This document shows positions 1-5,437 of a stretch of DNA of 5,472 nucleotides, piece by piece; position 1 is the stretch's first letter, and every line of letters begins with the position of its first letter. Under the pieces are notes generated by a model. It was not told the origin of the DNA. It saw only the letters and a program-made list of their open reading frames with translations, and searched no databases. The translations under genes were made by a program, and so were the position numbers. The stretch covers positions 2,604-8,075 of the forward strand of contig VBAN01000244.1 of NCBI GenBank assembly GCA_005882445.1. Direction: 5' to 3'. Source of the stretch: Candidatus Segetimicrobium genomatis (GTDB taxonomy: Bacteria > Sysuimicrobiota > Sysuimicrobiia > Sysuimicrobiales > Segetimicrobiaceae).

Positions 1-576
1 AAGGTGGATCTGCGCTGGCCCGCGGAGCGGAACCTGGGGGTGCTGGCTGAGGCGCTCGGCCGGCGGATCAGCGACATCACCGTGGTGATCCTCGACCGGC
101 CGCGCCATGCCGATCTCATCGCGGAGGTCCGCAAGGCGGGGGCGCGAATCAAGCTGATCTCCGACGGCGATGTCGCGCCCGCCATCTCCGCCGCGGTCTC
201 CGGCCCGGGGGTGCAGGCCGTGATGGGCATCGGCGGAGCGCCCGAAGGCGTGCTCACGGCGGCGGCGCTGCGGTGCCTCGGCGGCGAGATCCAGGGGCGG
301 TTCTGGTACCGCAACGACGGCGAGCGCCAGCAGGCGAAAGAGATGGGGATCAGCGATCCGGACCGGATCTACCGGACCGAGGATCTCGTTCGCGGCAAGT
401 CCCTCGTCTTCGCCGCCACCGGCATCACCGACGGAGATCTCTTCCGCGGGGTCCGGCTGTTTGGAGGAGGCGTGCGCACCCACTCCCTGGTGATGACCGC
501 GTCCGGGCGCCAGATCCGGTTCGTGGACGCGATCCACATTCAGGATCCCTCCCGGGTGGGCGTCATCCGGCTCTGA
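1..576 (+). CDS. glpX: Class II fructose-1,6-bisphosphatase (GlpX), C-terminal part, cut by the window edge
   Basis: This is the last 191 residues of a GlpX-family phosphatase, which hydrolyses fructose-1,6-bisphosphate to fructose-6-phosphate in gluconeogenesis in the cytoplasm. The family is usually about 320-335 residues, so the N-terminal third or more lies upstream. The reading frame is open from base 1, so the GTG at base 4 is internal and not the start. Family signatures appear in order: DRPRH (window 94-108), KLISDGDV (about 151-174), MGIGGAPEG (about 223-249, with the conserved Glu codon at 244-246), CLGGE (about 274-288), ATGITDGDL (about 415-441) and THSLVM (about 478-495). The catalytic Lys and Thr known from E. 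coli GlpX lie in the missing part. No truncation or frameshift is visible. The stop TGA (574-576) is 2 bases before argS, suggesting one transcript. Some relatives also act on sedoheptulose-1,7-bisphosphate, which cannot be judged from this fragment. Confidence 0.95.
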   Translation, partial: KVDLRWPAERNLGVLAEALGRRISDITVVILDRPRHADLIAEVRKAGARIKLISDGDVAPAISAAVSGPGVQAVMGIGGAPEGVLTAAALRCLGGEIQGRFWYRNDGERQQAKEMGISDPDRIYRTEDLVRGKSLVFAATGITDGDLFRGVRLFGGGVRTHSLVMTASGRQIRFVDAIHIQDPSRVGVIRL

Positions 577-578
577 GC

Positions 579-2252
579 GTGCTCACCCACGAGCTGCGGG
601 CGCTCATCGCCCAGGCCGTGGACCGCGCCATCGCGGCCGGCGACCTTCCTCCCACCGCCGCTCCGCCGCCGTCCTTCGAGATCGAGGCCCCCCGGGACCC
701 CCGGCACGGGGACTTCGCGGCCAACCTGGCGCTGGTGCTCGCGCGGACCGTCGGGGGCACGCCGCGGGCCGTGGGCGAGGCGATCCTCCGGCACCTGCCC
801 GTCCCCTCGGCGGCGCTGCGCGGGGCGGACCTGGCGGGTCCGGGATTCCTCAACTTGAAGTTGGCGCCGGAGTTCCTCCACCGGTGGCTGCGCCGTGTTC
901 ATGCGGACGACCGCCGCTTCGGCCGCACCGATGCCGGCCGGGGCCGGCGGGTCCTGGTGGAGTACGTGAGCGCGAATCCGTCCGGGCCGCTGACCGTGGG
1001 GTCGGGACGGAACGGCGCGGTCGGAGAGACGATCGCCAGGCTCTTGGAGGCGCTCGGCTACACGGTCTCACGCGAGTACTACGTGAACGACTACGGGAAC
1101 CAGATGGATCTCCTCGCCCGCTCGGTCGAGGCCCGGTATCTGGAGGCGCTGGACCGTCCTGCCGCCTTTCCCGAGGACGGGTACCGGGGCGCGTACGTCG
1201 CCGAGATCGCGCGGCAGATCGCCGCCTCGCAGGGCGCCGCCCTCGCCGGTCTGGCTCCGGCGGAGCGGCTGGCCCGGATCGGGGAGATCGTCCTCCGAGC
1301 CATGCTCGCCGACATCCGGTCGACCCTCGAGACCTTCGGCATCACCTTCGACACGTGGTTCAGCGAGCGCTCGCTCCACGAGAGCGGCGCGGTCCAGCGG
1401 GTCCTGGACGAGCTGCGCCGCCGGGATCTGCTCTACGAGCAGGACGGCGCGCTGTGGTTTCGAGCTACGCGGTTCGGGGACGACAAGGACCGCGTGCTCG
1501 TCAGGAGCGACGGCCGGCCGACGTACTTCGCCGCGGATATTCCCTACCACCTCGACAAGTACGCCCGCGGCTTTGACCACCTCATCGACGTGTGGGGGAT
1601 CGACCACATCGGGGACGTCGCCCGCGTGCGCGGGGGCCTCCAGGCGTTCGGCAAAGACCCGGCCTCGTTCGAGGTGCTCATCCACCAGCACGTCCGGCTG
1701 CGCAACGAGGGCGAAGCGGTGCGGATGAGCAAACGCAGCGGGGAGTTCGTCACGCTGCGGGATCTCGTGGACGCGGTGGGGCGCGATGCCGCGCGGTTCT
1801 TCTATACGATGACGAGCCCGGCGGTCCCGATGGATTTCGACTTCGCGCTCGCGCAGCGCCGGTCCGCCGACAATCCCGTCTACTATGTCCAGTACGCGCA
1901 CGCCCGGATCTGCAGTATTCTACGGGAGGCCGAGCGGGCTGGGATCGCCGCGCCGGCGGCCGAGGCGGCCGACCTGACCCCGTTGACCGCTCCGGAGGAA
2001 TGGCTCCTCGCCAAGCGCGTGGTCACGCTTCCCGAGGTGGTGTACGCCGCCGGAACCAGGCGGGAGCCTCAGCGGCTCTGCGCGTATGCCCGCGAGCTGG
2101 CCGAGGCCTTCCACGTCTTCTATACGCAGTGCCGGGTGCTGACGGACGACGCCCGGTTGACCGCGGCGCGCCTGGTCCTGGTCGACGCGGCGCGGCGCGG
2201 GCTGCGCAACACCCTCGACCTGATCGGGGTGGCGGCCGTCGAGCACATGTAG
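579..2252 (+). CDS. argS: Arginyl-tRNA synthetase with a TVGS variant of the HIGH motif
   Basis: The 557-residue protein is a class I aminoacyl-tRNA synthetase that charges tRNA-Arg with arginine, using ATP, in the cytoplasm; the length is normal for the family. Residues 1-95 are the ArgS N-terminal domain (GDFAANLA at 44-51, AGPGFLNLKL at 86-95). The catalytic core follows, with VSANPSGPL at about 130-138 and YYVNDYGNQMD just downstream. The KMSKS-type loop is MSKRSG (383-388). The DALR anticodon-binding domain starts near DNPVYYVQYAHARI (about 431) and ends in the usual C-terminal Met. The ATP-binding HIGH signature reads T139-V140-G141-S142, so both histidines are replaced. Everything else looks intact, so I call it a functional ArgS. 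The GTG at 579 is chosen because the N-terminal domain begins there. The frame stays open upstream inside glpX, but that translation is not ArgS-like. No good Shine-Dalgarno precedes it; the 2-base gap after the glpX stop points to translational coupling. Confidence 0.96.
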   Translation: MLTHELRALIAQAVDRAIAAGDLPPTAAPPPSFEIEAPRDPRHGDFAANLALVLARTVGGTPRAVGEAILRHLPVPSAALRGADLAGPGFLNLKLAPEFLHRWLRRVHADDRRFGRTDAGRGRRVLVEYVSANPSGPLTVGSGRNGAVGETIARLLEALGYTVSREYYVNDYGNQMDLLARSVEARYLEALDRPAAFPEDGYRGAYVAEIARQIAASQGAALAGLAPAERLARIGEIVLRAMLADIRSTLETFGITFDTWFSERSLHESGAVQRVLDELRRRDLLYEQDGALWFRATRFGDDKDRVLVRSDGRPTYFAADIPYHLDKYARGFDHLIDVWGIDHIGDVARVRGGLQAFGKDPASFEVLIHQHVRLRNEGEAVRMSKRSGEFVTLRDLVDAVGRDAARFFYTMTSPAVPMDFDFALAQRRSADNPVYYVQYAHARICSILREAERAGIAAPAAEAADLTPLTAPEEWLLAKRVVTLPEVVYAAGTRREPQRLCAYARELAEAFHVFYTQCRVLTDDARLTAARLVLVDAARRGLRNTLDLIGVAAVEHM

Positions 2253-2255
2253 GAG

Positions 2256-2289
2256 GCCCCCCGCCGTGGGGCGCCGGCGGCCGGCGCCC
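2256..2289 (+). terminator. Two overlapping GC hairpins behind argS, terminator-like but without a U-tract
   Basis: Four bases after the argS stop, GCCCC (2256-2260) can pair with GGGGC (2268-2272) around a 7-base loop. A stronger, perfect 9-bp stem forms from GGGCGCCGG (2269-2277) and CCGGCGCCC (2281-2289) with a 3-base loop. The two stems share 2269-2272 and so exclude each other. No run of T follows, so this is not a classical intrinsic terminator. It may stop polymerase weakly, protect a 3' end, or act with Rho. Confidence 0.4.
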
Positions 2290-2296
2290 GCGCATG

Positions 2297-2325
2297 TTGC
2301 GGCGCCCGGGCAAACGTGGTATATA
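2297..2325 (+). promoter_or_regulatory. Candidate housekeeping-sigma promoter with extended -10
   Basis: TTGCGG (2297-2302) and TATATA (2320-2325) are separated by exactly 17 bases. The -10 is preceded by TGG (2317-2319), giving the extended -10 pattern TGn. The -35 matches consensus at only 3 of 6 positions. The site lies just after the argS hairpins, in the only strikingly AT-rich short stretch of the gap. A start near 2331-2332 would give the SLH gene a leader of roughly 390 bases, or produce a separate small RNA. This is a sequence match only. Confidence 0.45.
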
Positions 2326-2328
2326 TAG

Positions 2329-2607
2329 TACGGTCAGCCCTGCACAGCTCTTGGTGTGTTTCCAGCCCCTCGCATTGACGCGCGACCCAGATGGGGACAG
2401 GGAGGAGAAACAGGCCCTGCGGCGAATACGCCGACCAAAGTTCTTGACCGTATGCCCCCGCATGCCCGATGCCGGCTTCATCCCACGCCAGCGCCAACCG
2501 GATGGCGAGGCATTTGAGCCAGCGGATCGTCCCCGCGAGCAGCCGGCCTTCATGCACCGCTCCCTCTCGTTGGTGACGTCCTGTCTCTCCCGTTGAGCGG
2601 TCGGCAC
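2329..2607 (+). other. Unexplained intergenic stretch with possible RNA structure; no recognised gene
   Basis: I recognise no protein or known RNA family here. By hand count, bases 2341-2580 are about 65% GC, against roughly 77-82% in the 60-base lines on either side. TACGGTCA (2329-2336) is perfectly complementary to TGACCGTA (2445-2452), extendable by G-U pairs at both ends. Inside lie CAGGG/CCCTG (2398-2402 with 2415-2419) and a perfect CGGCG-AATA-CGCCG hairpin (2420-2433). Further on, ATGCC (2469-2473) can pair with GGCAT (2509-2513) around CGCCA/TGGCG (2492-2496 with 2503-2507), and ACCGCTC (from about 2557) with GAGCGGT (ending near 2601). Frames are open on both strands but give no recognisable protein. 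It could be a long 5' leader, a small RNA, or decayed coding sequence. Confidence 0.3.
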
Positions 2608-2611
2608 GCGC

Positions 2612-2664
2612 GGGGTGCGGTGGGGAGCCGCCGGGGGTCTGGCGCGCCCCGGGGGAGTGGGGGG
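2612..2664 (+). other. G-run-rich block upstream of the SLH gene, possible G-quadruplex or hairpin
   Basis: Five runs of four or more G occur on the + strand: 2612-2615, 2622-2625, 2633-2637, 2651-2655 and 2659-2664. The intervening loops are 6, 7, 13 and 3 bases, so the pattern is looser than the strict G-quadruplex rule. A competing hairpin pairs CCGGGG (2631-2636) with CCCCGG (2647-2652) around a 10-base loop. The block ends 56 bases before the start codon, in the presumed leader, where folding could affect transcription or translation. It may simply reflect high GC content. Confidence 0.35.
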
Positions 2665-2707
2665 AGACGCCTGAGGAAGCCGGACTTGGGGTATTTGAAC
2701 ATCTGGC

Positions 2708-2714
2708 GGGAGGG
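2708..2714 (+). promoter_or_regulatory. Shine-Dalgarno of the SLH gene
   Basis: GGGAGGG lies 6 bases before the ATG at 2721. It decides this start over the GTG at 2714, which is in another frame. Confidence 0.8.
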
Positions 2715-2720
2715 TGTGCG

Positions 2721-3968
2721 ATGATCCGACTGACTCACGCCGCCGCCGCGCTGGCGTTGACCGCGGCGGTGACCGCTGCGGTCATCCCGGTGTCGGCCGC
2801 GATCTTCTCCGATATCCAGGGGGATCCGAACCAGCGGGGGAGCGAGAAAGTGGTCGTCGCCGGTGTCCTCGCCGGATTCCCCGACGGGACGTTCAAGCCG
2901 GGTCAACCCATCAGCCGGCTGGCGGCGGTGGCCTCCCTGGCGAAAGGATTGGATGTCAAAGGCTCGGGCACGCTCCCGAACTACAAGGATCTCGCCGACG
3001 TCCCCGAGGACGTGCGGCCGGTGATCGCGGCTCTGCTGAACACCGGGGCCGTCTCGCAGCAGAAGGCGGAGATCAAGAAAGGCGACCTCCTCTACCAGCT
3101 GGCGACCGACAAGGCGGTGTACGGCACCGAGGACCCGGTCGACCTCACCATGACGATCACGAACACCGGGAAGGATGACGTGAAGTTCACGTATCCCACA
3201 ACGCAGCAGTACGACTTCATCGTGAAGTCCGCGGCCACGGAGATCGCCCGGTGGTCGTTGGGGACGACGTTCGTGCAGGGGAACCTCGACCTGATCCTCG
3301 CCCCGGGAAAGTCGTTCGTCTTCAACACCCGGTGGCTGCAGAAGGATCAGGACAACCACCTCGTGCCGGCGGGATCCTACGAGATCATCGGCCTCTCCCC
3401 GGCGAAGGACAACATGGTCACGGTCGCCCTGCAGTTCCAGAAGGGGCTGCTCTCAACGTTTCCGGACAACACCTTCCGCCCCAACGCGCAGGTGAGCCGC
3501 GCGGAATTCGCGGCCCTCGTGGTCCGGGCCCTGGGCCGGCAGGGGGAGGCGACGCAGAAGACCTCCGCGCCGCTCTCGGTCAAAGACGCGGAGGACGTTC
3601 CGGCGACCCTGCATGGGTACGTGGCGGTCGCCATCGATCAGAAGATCCTCCCACCCTCGGCGGACGGGACGTTCCGGCCCAACGCGCCGACCACCCGGGG
3701 CGAGGCCGCCGGCGCGCTGGCGACGGTGATGAGCGCGCTCAACAAGTTCAATTACGTGAAGGGGAAGCTCGTGAGCGTCGGGTCCGAGGGCATCACGGTG
3801 AGCATCGAGACCTCGGCGGTGCAGTCCTATGCGCTCACTCCCCAGGTCGCCGTGTACCGGAACGACAAGGCGGTGGCCCCGAGCGATCTCAAGCCCAACG
3901 ATCAGGTCCTGATGCTGCTCACGGGTCCTCGAGGACGGGCCGGCTATATCGAGGCCACGGGACAGTGA
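2721..3968 (+). CDS. Secreted SLH-domain protein with an internal BsuPI-type domain
   Basis: The 415-residue protein probably sits on the outer cell wall through its SLH repeats. A signal peptide covers residues 1-26 (Arg3, hydrophobic Ala-rich core, likely cleavage after VSA). SLH1 spans about 29-78 (FSDIQGD, FPDGTFKPG) but its TRAE-type motif has decayed to SRLA (65-68). Residues 88-114 (YKDLADVPEDV) are the front half of a second SLH. A domain matching the BsuPI pattern follows at about 122-238 (MTITNTG, QQYDFIV, RWSLGTTFVQG, LAPGKSF, VPAGSYEI). The back half of an SLH comes next at 240-274 (FPDNTFRPN, SRAE at 259-262), then SLH3 at 286-335 (DGTFRPN, TRGE at 325-328). Residues 345-415 look like a small beta-rich domain. 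BsuPI was named after a Bacillus protease inhibitor, but inhibition is not shown by the sequence. A role in the S-layer or wall attachment is inferred. Confidence 0.9.
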   Translation: MIRLTHAAAALALTAAVTAAVIPVSAAIFSDIQGDPNQRGSEKVVVAGVLAGFPDGTFKPGQPISRLAAVASLAKGLDVKGSGTLPNYKDLADVPEDVRPVIAALLNTGAVSQQKAEIKKGDLLYQLATDKAVYGTEDPVDLTMTITNTGKDDVKFTYPTTQQYDFIVKSAATEIARWSLGTTFVQGNLDLILAPGKSFVFNTRWLQKDQDNHLVPAGSYEIIGLSPAKDNMVTVALQFQKGLLSTFPDNTFRPNAQVSRAEFAALVVRALGRQGEATQKTSAPLSVKDAEDVPATLHGYVAVAIDQKILPPSADGTFRPNAPTTRGEAAGALATVMSALNKFNYVKGKLVSVGSEGITVSIETSAVQSYALTPQVAVYRNDKAVAPSDLKPNDQVLMLLTGPRGRAGYIEATGQ

Positions 3969-3973
3969 GCGCG

Positions 3974-4013
3974 GCCGTGACCTGCGGGGAATCCCCGGCC
4001 CTTCGGTGACGGC
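3974..4013 (+). promoter_or_regulatory. Nested hairpin in the SLH-rho spacer, possible rho leader element
   Basis: The outer stem pairs 3974-3982 with 4005-4013: five pairs, one G-G mismatch, then three pairs. Inside it is a perfect CGGGG-AAT-CCCCG hairpin (3985-3997). No U-tract follows. The structure fills most of the 71-base gap and ends 12 bases before the rho Shine-Dalgarno. It could be a weak terminator for the SLH gene, a processing site, or an attenuator. E. coli rho is known to be autoregulated in its leader, but a link to this hairpin is only inferred. I see no clear promoter in the gap, so rho may be read through from upstream. Confidence 0.35.
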
Positions 4014-4025
4014 ACAGAACCGCGT

Positions 4026-4030
4026 GGAGG
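4026..4030 (+). promoter_or_regulatory. Shine-Dalgarno of rho
   Basis: GGAGG ends 9 bases before the GTG at 4040 and supports that non-ATG start. The resulting N-terminus aligns with the start of other Rho proteins. Confidence 0.75.
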
Positions 4031-4039
4031 TGGCACGGC

Positions 4040-5299
4040 GTGGCAATCGCGGAACTTGAGACCAAGAGTTTTGACGAGCTCCAGGGGCTCGCCAAAGACC
4101 TCAGCATCCCCAACTTTCGCCGCTACCGGAAGCAGGAACTGATCATGAAGATCCTGCAGGTGCAGACGGAGCAGAGCGGGCTGATGTTCCGCTCGCGCAT
4201 TCTGGAGATCATGCAGGAAGGGTACGGATTTCTACGCACGAGCGGCTATCTCCCGGGCCCCGAGGACATCTACGTCTCGCCTTCGCAGATCAAGCGGTTC
4301 GGCCTCCGGGTGGGGGACGAGGTCCTGGGGCAGGTCCGCGCCCCCAAAGACAACGAGAAGTACTACGCTCTGCTCCGCGTCGAAGCGGTCAACGGGCTCG
4401 ACCCGGAGCAGGCCCGGTCCCGGCCCGACTTCGAGAAGCTGACCCCGGTCTTCCCGCACGAGCGCTTCAAACTGGAGCTCCCCCAGAGCGATCTCACCGT
4501 CCGCATCGTCGACCTGTTTGCCCCGATCGGCAAAGGCCAGCGGGCCATGATCGTGTCGCCGCCCAAAGCCGGCAAGACGACGCTGCTGAAGAAGATCGGG
4601 CAAAGCATCGTGCAGAACGACCAGGAGGCCTACCTGATGGTCCTCCTGCTCGACGAGCGCCCCGAGGAAGTCACGGACATGCGCCGTTCGGTCGAAGCCG
4701 AGGTCGTGGCCTCCACCTTCGATCGCCCGCCGGAAGAGCACGTGCAGGTCGCCGACCTCGTGCTCGAGCGGGCGAAGCGCCTCGTCGAAGGGGCCCACGA
4801 CGTCGTCGTCCTTCTCGACAGCCTCACCCGGTTTTCCCGCGCAAACAACCTGGTGATTCCTCCCAGCGGCCGAACCCTGTCGGGAGGACTGGATCCGGCC
4901 GCCCTCCACCGGCCCAAACGGTTCTTCGGCGCCGCCCGGAAGATCGAGGAAGGCGGGAGCATCACGATCGTCGCCACCGCGCTGATCGATACCGGGAGCC
5001 GCATGGACGATGTGATCTACGAAGAGTTCAAGGGCACCGGCAACATGGAACTGCACCTCAACCGGAAGCTGCAGGAGCGCCGGACCTTCCCGGCCATCGA
5101 TATCAAGCTGTCCGGAACCCGGCGGGAGGAGCTGCTCCTGAACGAGGAGGAGCTGCGGAAGGTGTGGGTGCTCAGGAAGAGCCTGGAGACGCTCGACACG
5201 GTGGCCATGACCGAACTGATCCTGGACCGGCTGCGCAAGACTCCCAACAACCAGGCGTTCCTCCGGTCGATTATCAAGAACAGCGAGAACGACGCCTAA
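4040..5299 (+). CDS. rho: Transcription termination factor Rho
   Basis: The 419-residue protein has the same length as E. coli Rho. It is a hexameric RNA-dependent ATPase/translocase that ends transcription on untranslated RNA. The Rho_N helical domain spans about 5-45. The cold-shock-like primary RNA-binding domain spans about 50-125, with GYGFLR (61-66) and EDIYVSPSQI (75-84). The ATPase core has Walker A PPKAGKTT (174-181, Lys179), the arginine-bearing DERPEEV (205-211, Arg207) and Walker B VVVLLD (255-260, Asp260). The Q-loop region is about 273-285 and the R-loop DTGSR about 317-321, followed by KGTGN (331-335). Positions matching the E. coli bicyclomycin contacts or resistance sites (Met214, Ser261, Gly332) are unchanged, so sensitivity is predicted. 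There is no long N-terminal insertion of the kind seen in Actinobacteria. Translation probably starts at GTG 4040. It lies downstream of the SLH gene on the same strand and may share its transcript. Confidence 0.98.
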   Translation: MAIAELETKSFDELQGLAKDLSIPNFRRYRKQELIMKILQVQTEQSGLMFRSRILEIMQEGYGFLRTSGYLPGPEDIYVSPSQIKRFGLRVGDEVLGQVRAPKDNEKYYALLRVEAVNGLDPEQARSRPDFEKLTPVFPHERFKLELPQSDLTVRIVDLFAPIGKGQRAMIVSPPKAGKTTLLKKIGQSIVQNDQEAYLMVLLLDERPEEVTDMRRSVEAEVVASTFDRPPEEHVQVADLVLERAKRLVEGAHDVVVLLDSLTRFSRANNLVIPPSGRTLSGGLDPAALHRPKRFFGAARKIEEGGSITIVATALIDTGSRMDDVIYEEFKGTGNMELHLNRKLQERRTFPAIDIKLSGTRREELLLNEEELRKVWVLRKSLETLDTVAMTELILDRLRKTPNNQAFLRSIIKNSENDA

Positions 5300-5310
5300 G
5301 GGCCAATCGT

Positions 5311-5369
5311 CCCGGGCCTGCCGCCGCGCCCCGGGCGGCCGGCTTCCCCCAGGCCCTCCCGGACGGGCC
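5311..5369 (+). terminator. GC-rich hairpins after rho, terminator-like without a U-tract
   Basis: GCCGCC (5320-5325) can pair with GGCGGC (5334-5339). An alternative stem pairs CCCGGG (5311-5316) with CCCGGG (5330-5335), excluding the first. A second hairpin pairs GGCCC (5352-5356) with GGGCC (5365-5369). The nearest T-run (TTTT, 5394-5397) is about 25 bases further on, so this is not a standard intrinsic terminator. It plausibly marks the 3' end of the rho transcript. Confidence 0.35.
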
Positions 5370-5393
5370 AGATCGCGGCTACATTCCTGCCGG

Positions 5394-5437
5394 TTTTCCT
5401 TAAAGTTTGGTTAGGAATGGTGAAATCTGGGTAAAAG
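5394..5437 (+). promoter_or_regulatory. AT-rich probable promoter region for a gene beyond the right edge
   Basis: By hand count, 5381-5460 is about 45% GC, a sharp drop from the rest of the window. It contains TAAAGTTT (5401-5408), identical to the -35 element of sigma-28 (FliA) promoters, and GGTGAAAT (5419-5426), a partial match to the -10 at a spacing of 10 instead of 11. An alternative vegetative pair is TTGGTT (5407-5412) and TAAAAG (5432-5437) at a poor spacing of 19. No gene start is visible before the window ends. Confidence 0.3.

Noticed and set aside
1068..1901. 277-codon open frame on the - strand within argS
   Set aside because: It is fully antisense to a well-supported argS and its translation is low-complexity and unrecognisable. 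Long antisense frames are expected at this GC content.
2471..2553. Near-direct repeat GCCGGCTTCAT (2471-2481) and GCCGGCCTTCAT (2542-2553)
   Set aside because: Only two imperfect short copies with no further similarity; likely chance in GC-rich sequence.
2120..2557. - strand frame over the intergenic region as a possible gene or decayed gene
   Set aside because: By hand the 2380-2557 part has mostly G/C third positions, but so does the opposite strand. It starts with GTG, runs antisense into argS, and I recognise no family. Left as unexplained sequence.
1592..2596. 334-codon + frame running from argS into the intergenic region
   Set aside because: Most of it overlaps argS in the wrong frame with Arg/Gly/Pro-rich translation. 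The 2330-2596 tail looks more protein-like but matches nothing I know and has no start of its own with a Shine-Dalgarno.
2253..2720. tRNA, riboswitch or other known RNA in the long gap
   Set aside because: I searched by eye for the T-loop motif and for TPP, cobalamin, FMN, T-box, c-di-GMP, RNase P, SRP and tmRNA signatures and saw none.
3092..3328. Short - strand frames inside the SLH gene
   Set aside because: Antisense to clear BsuPI-type coding sequence and no recognisable protein.
4232..5056. 274-codon open frame on the - strand within rho
   Set aside because: It is antisense to the most conserved part of rho, has no recognisable motifs, and is the mirror of GC-biased third positions.
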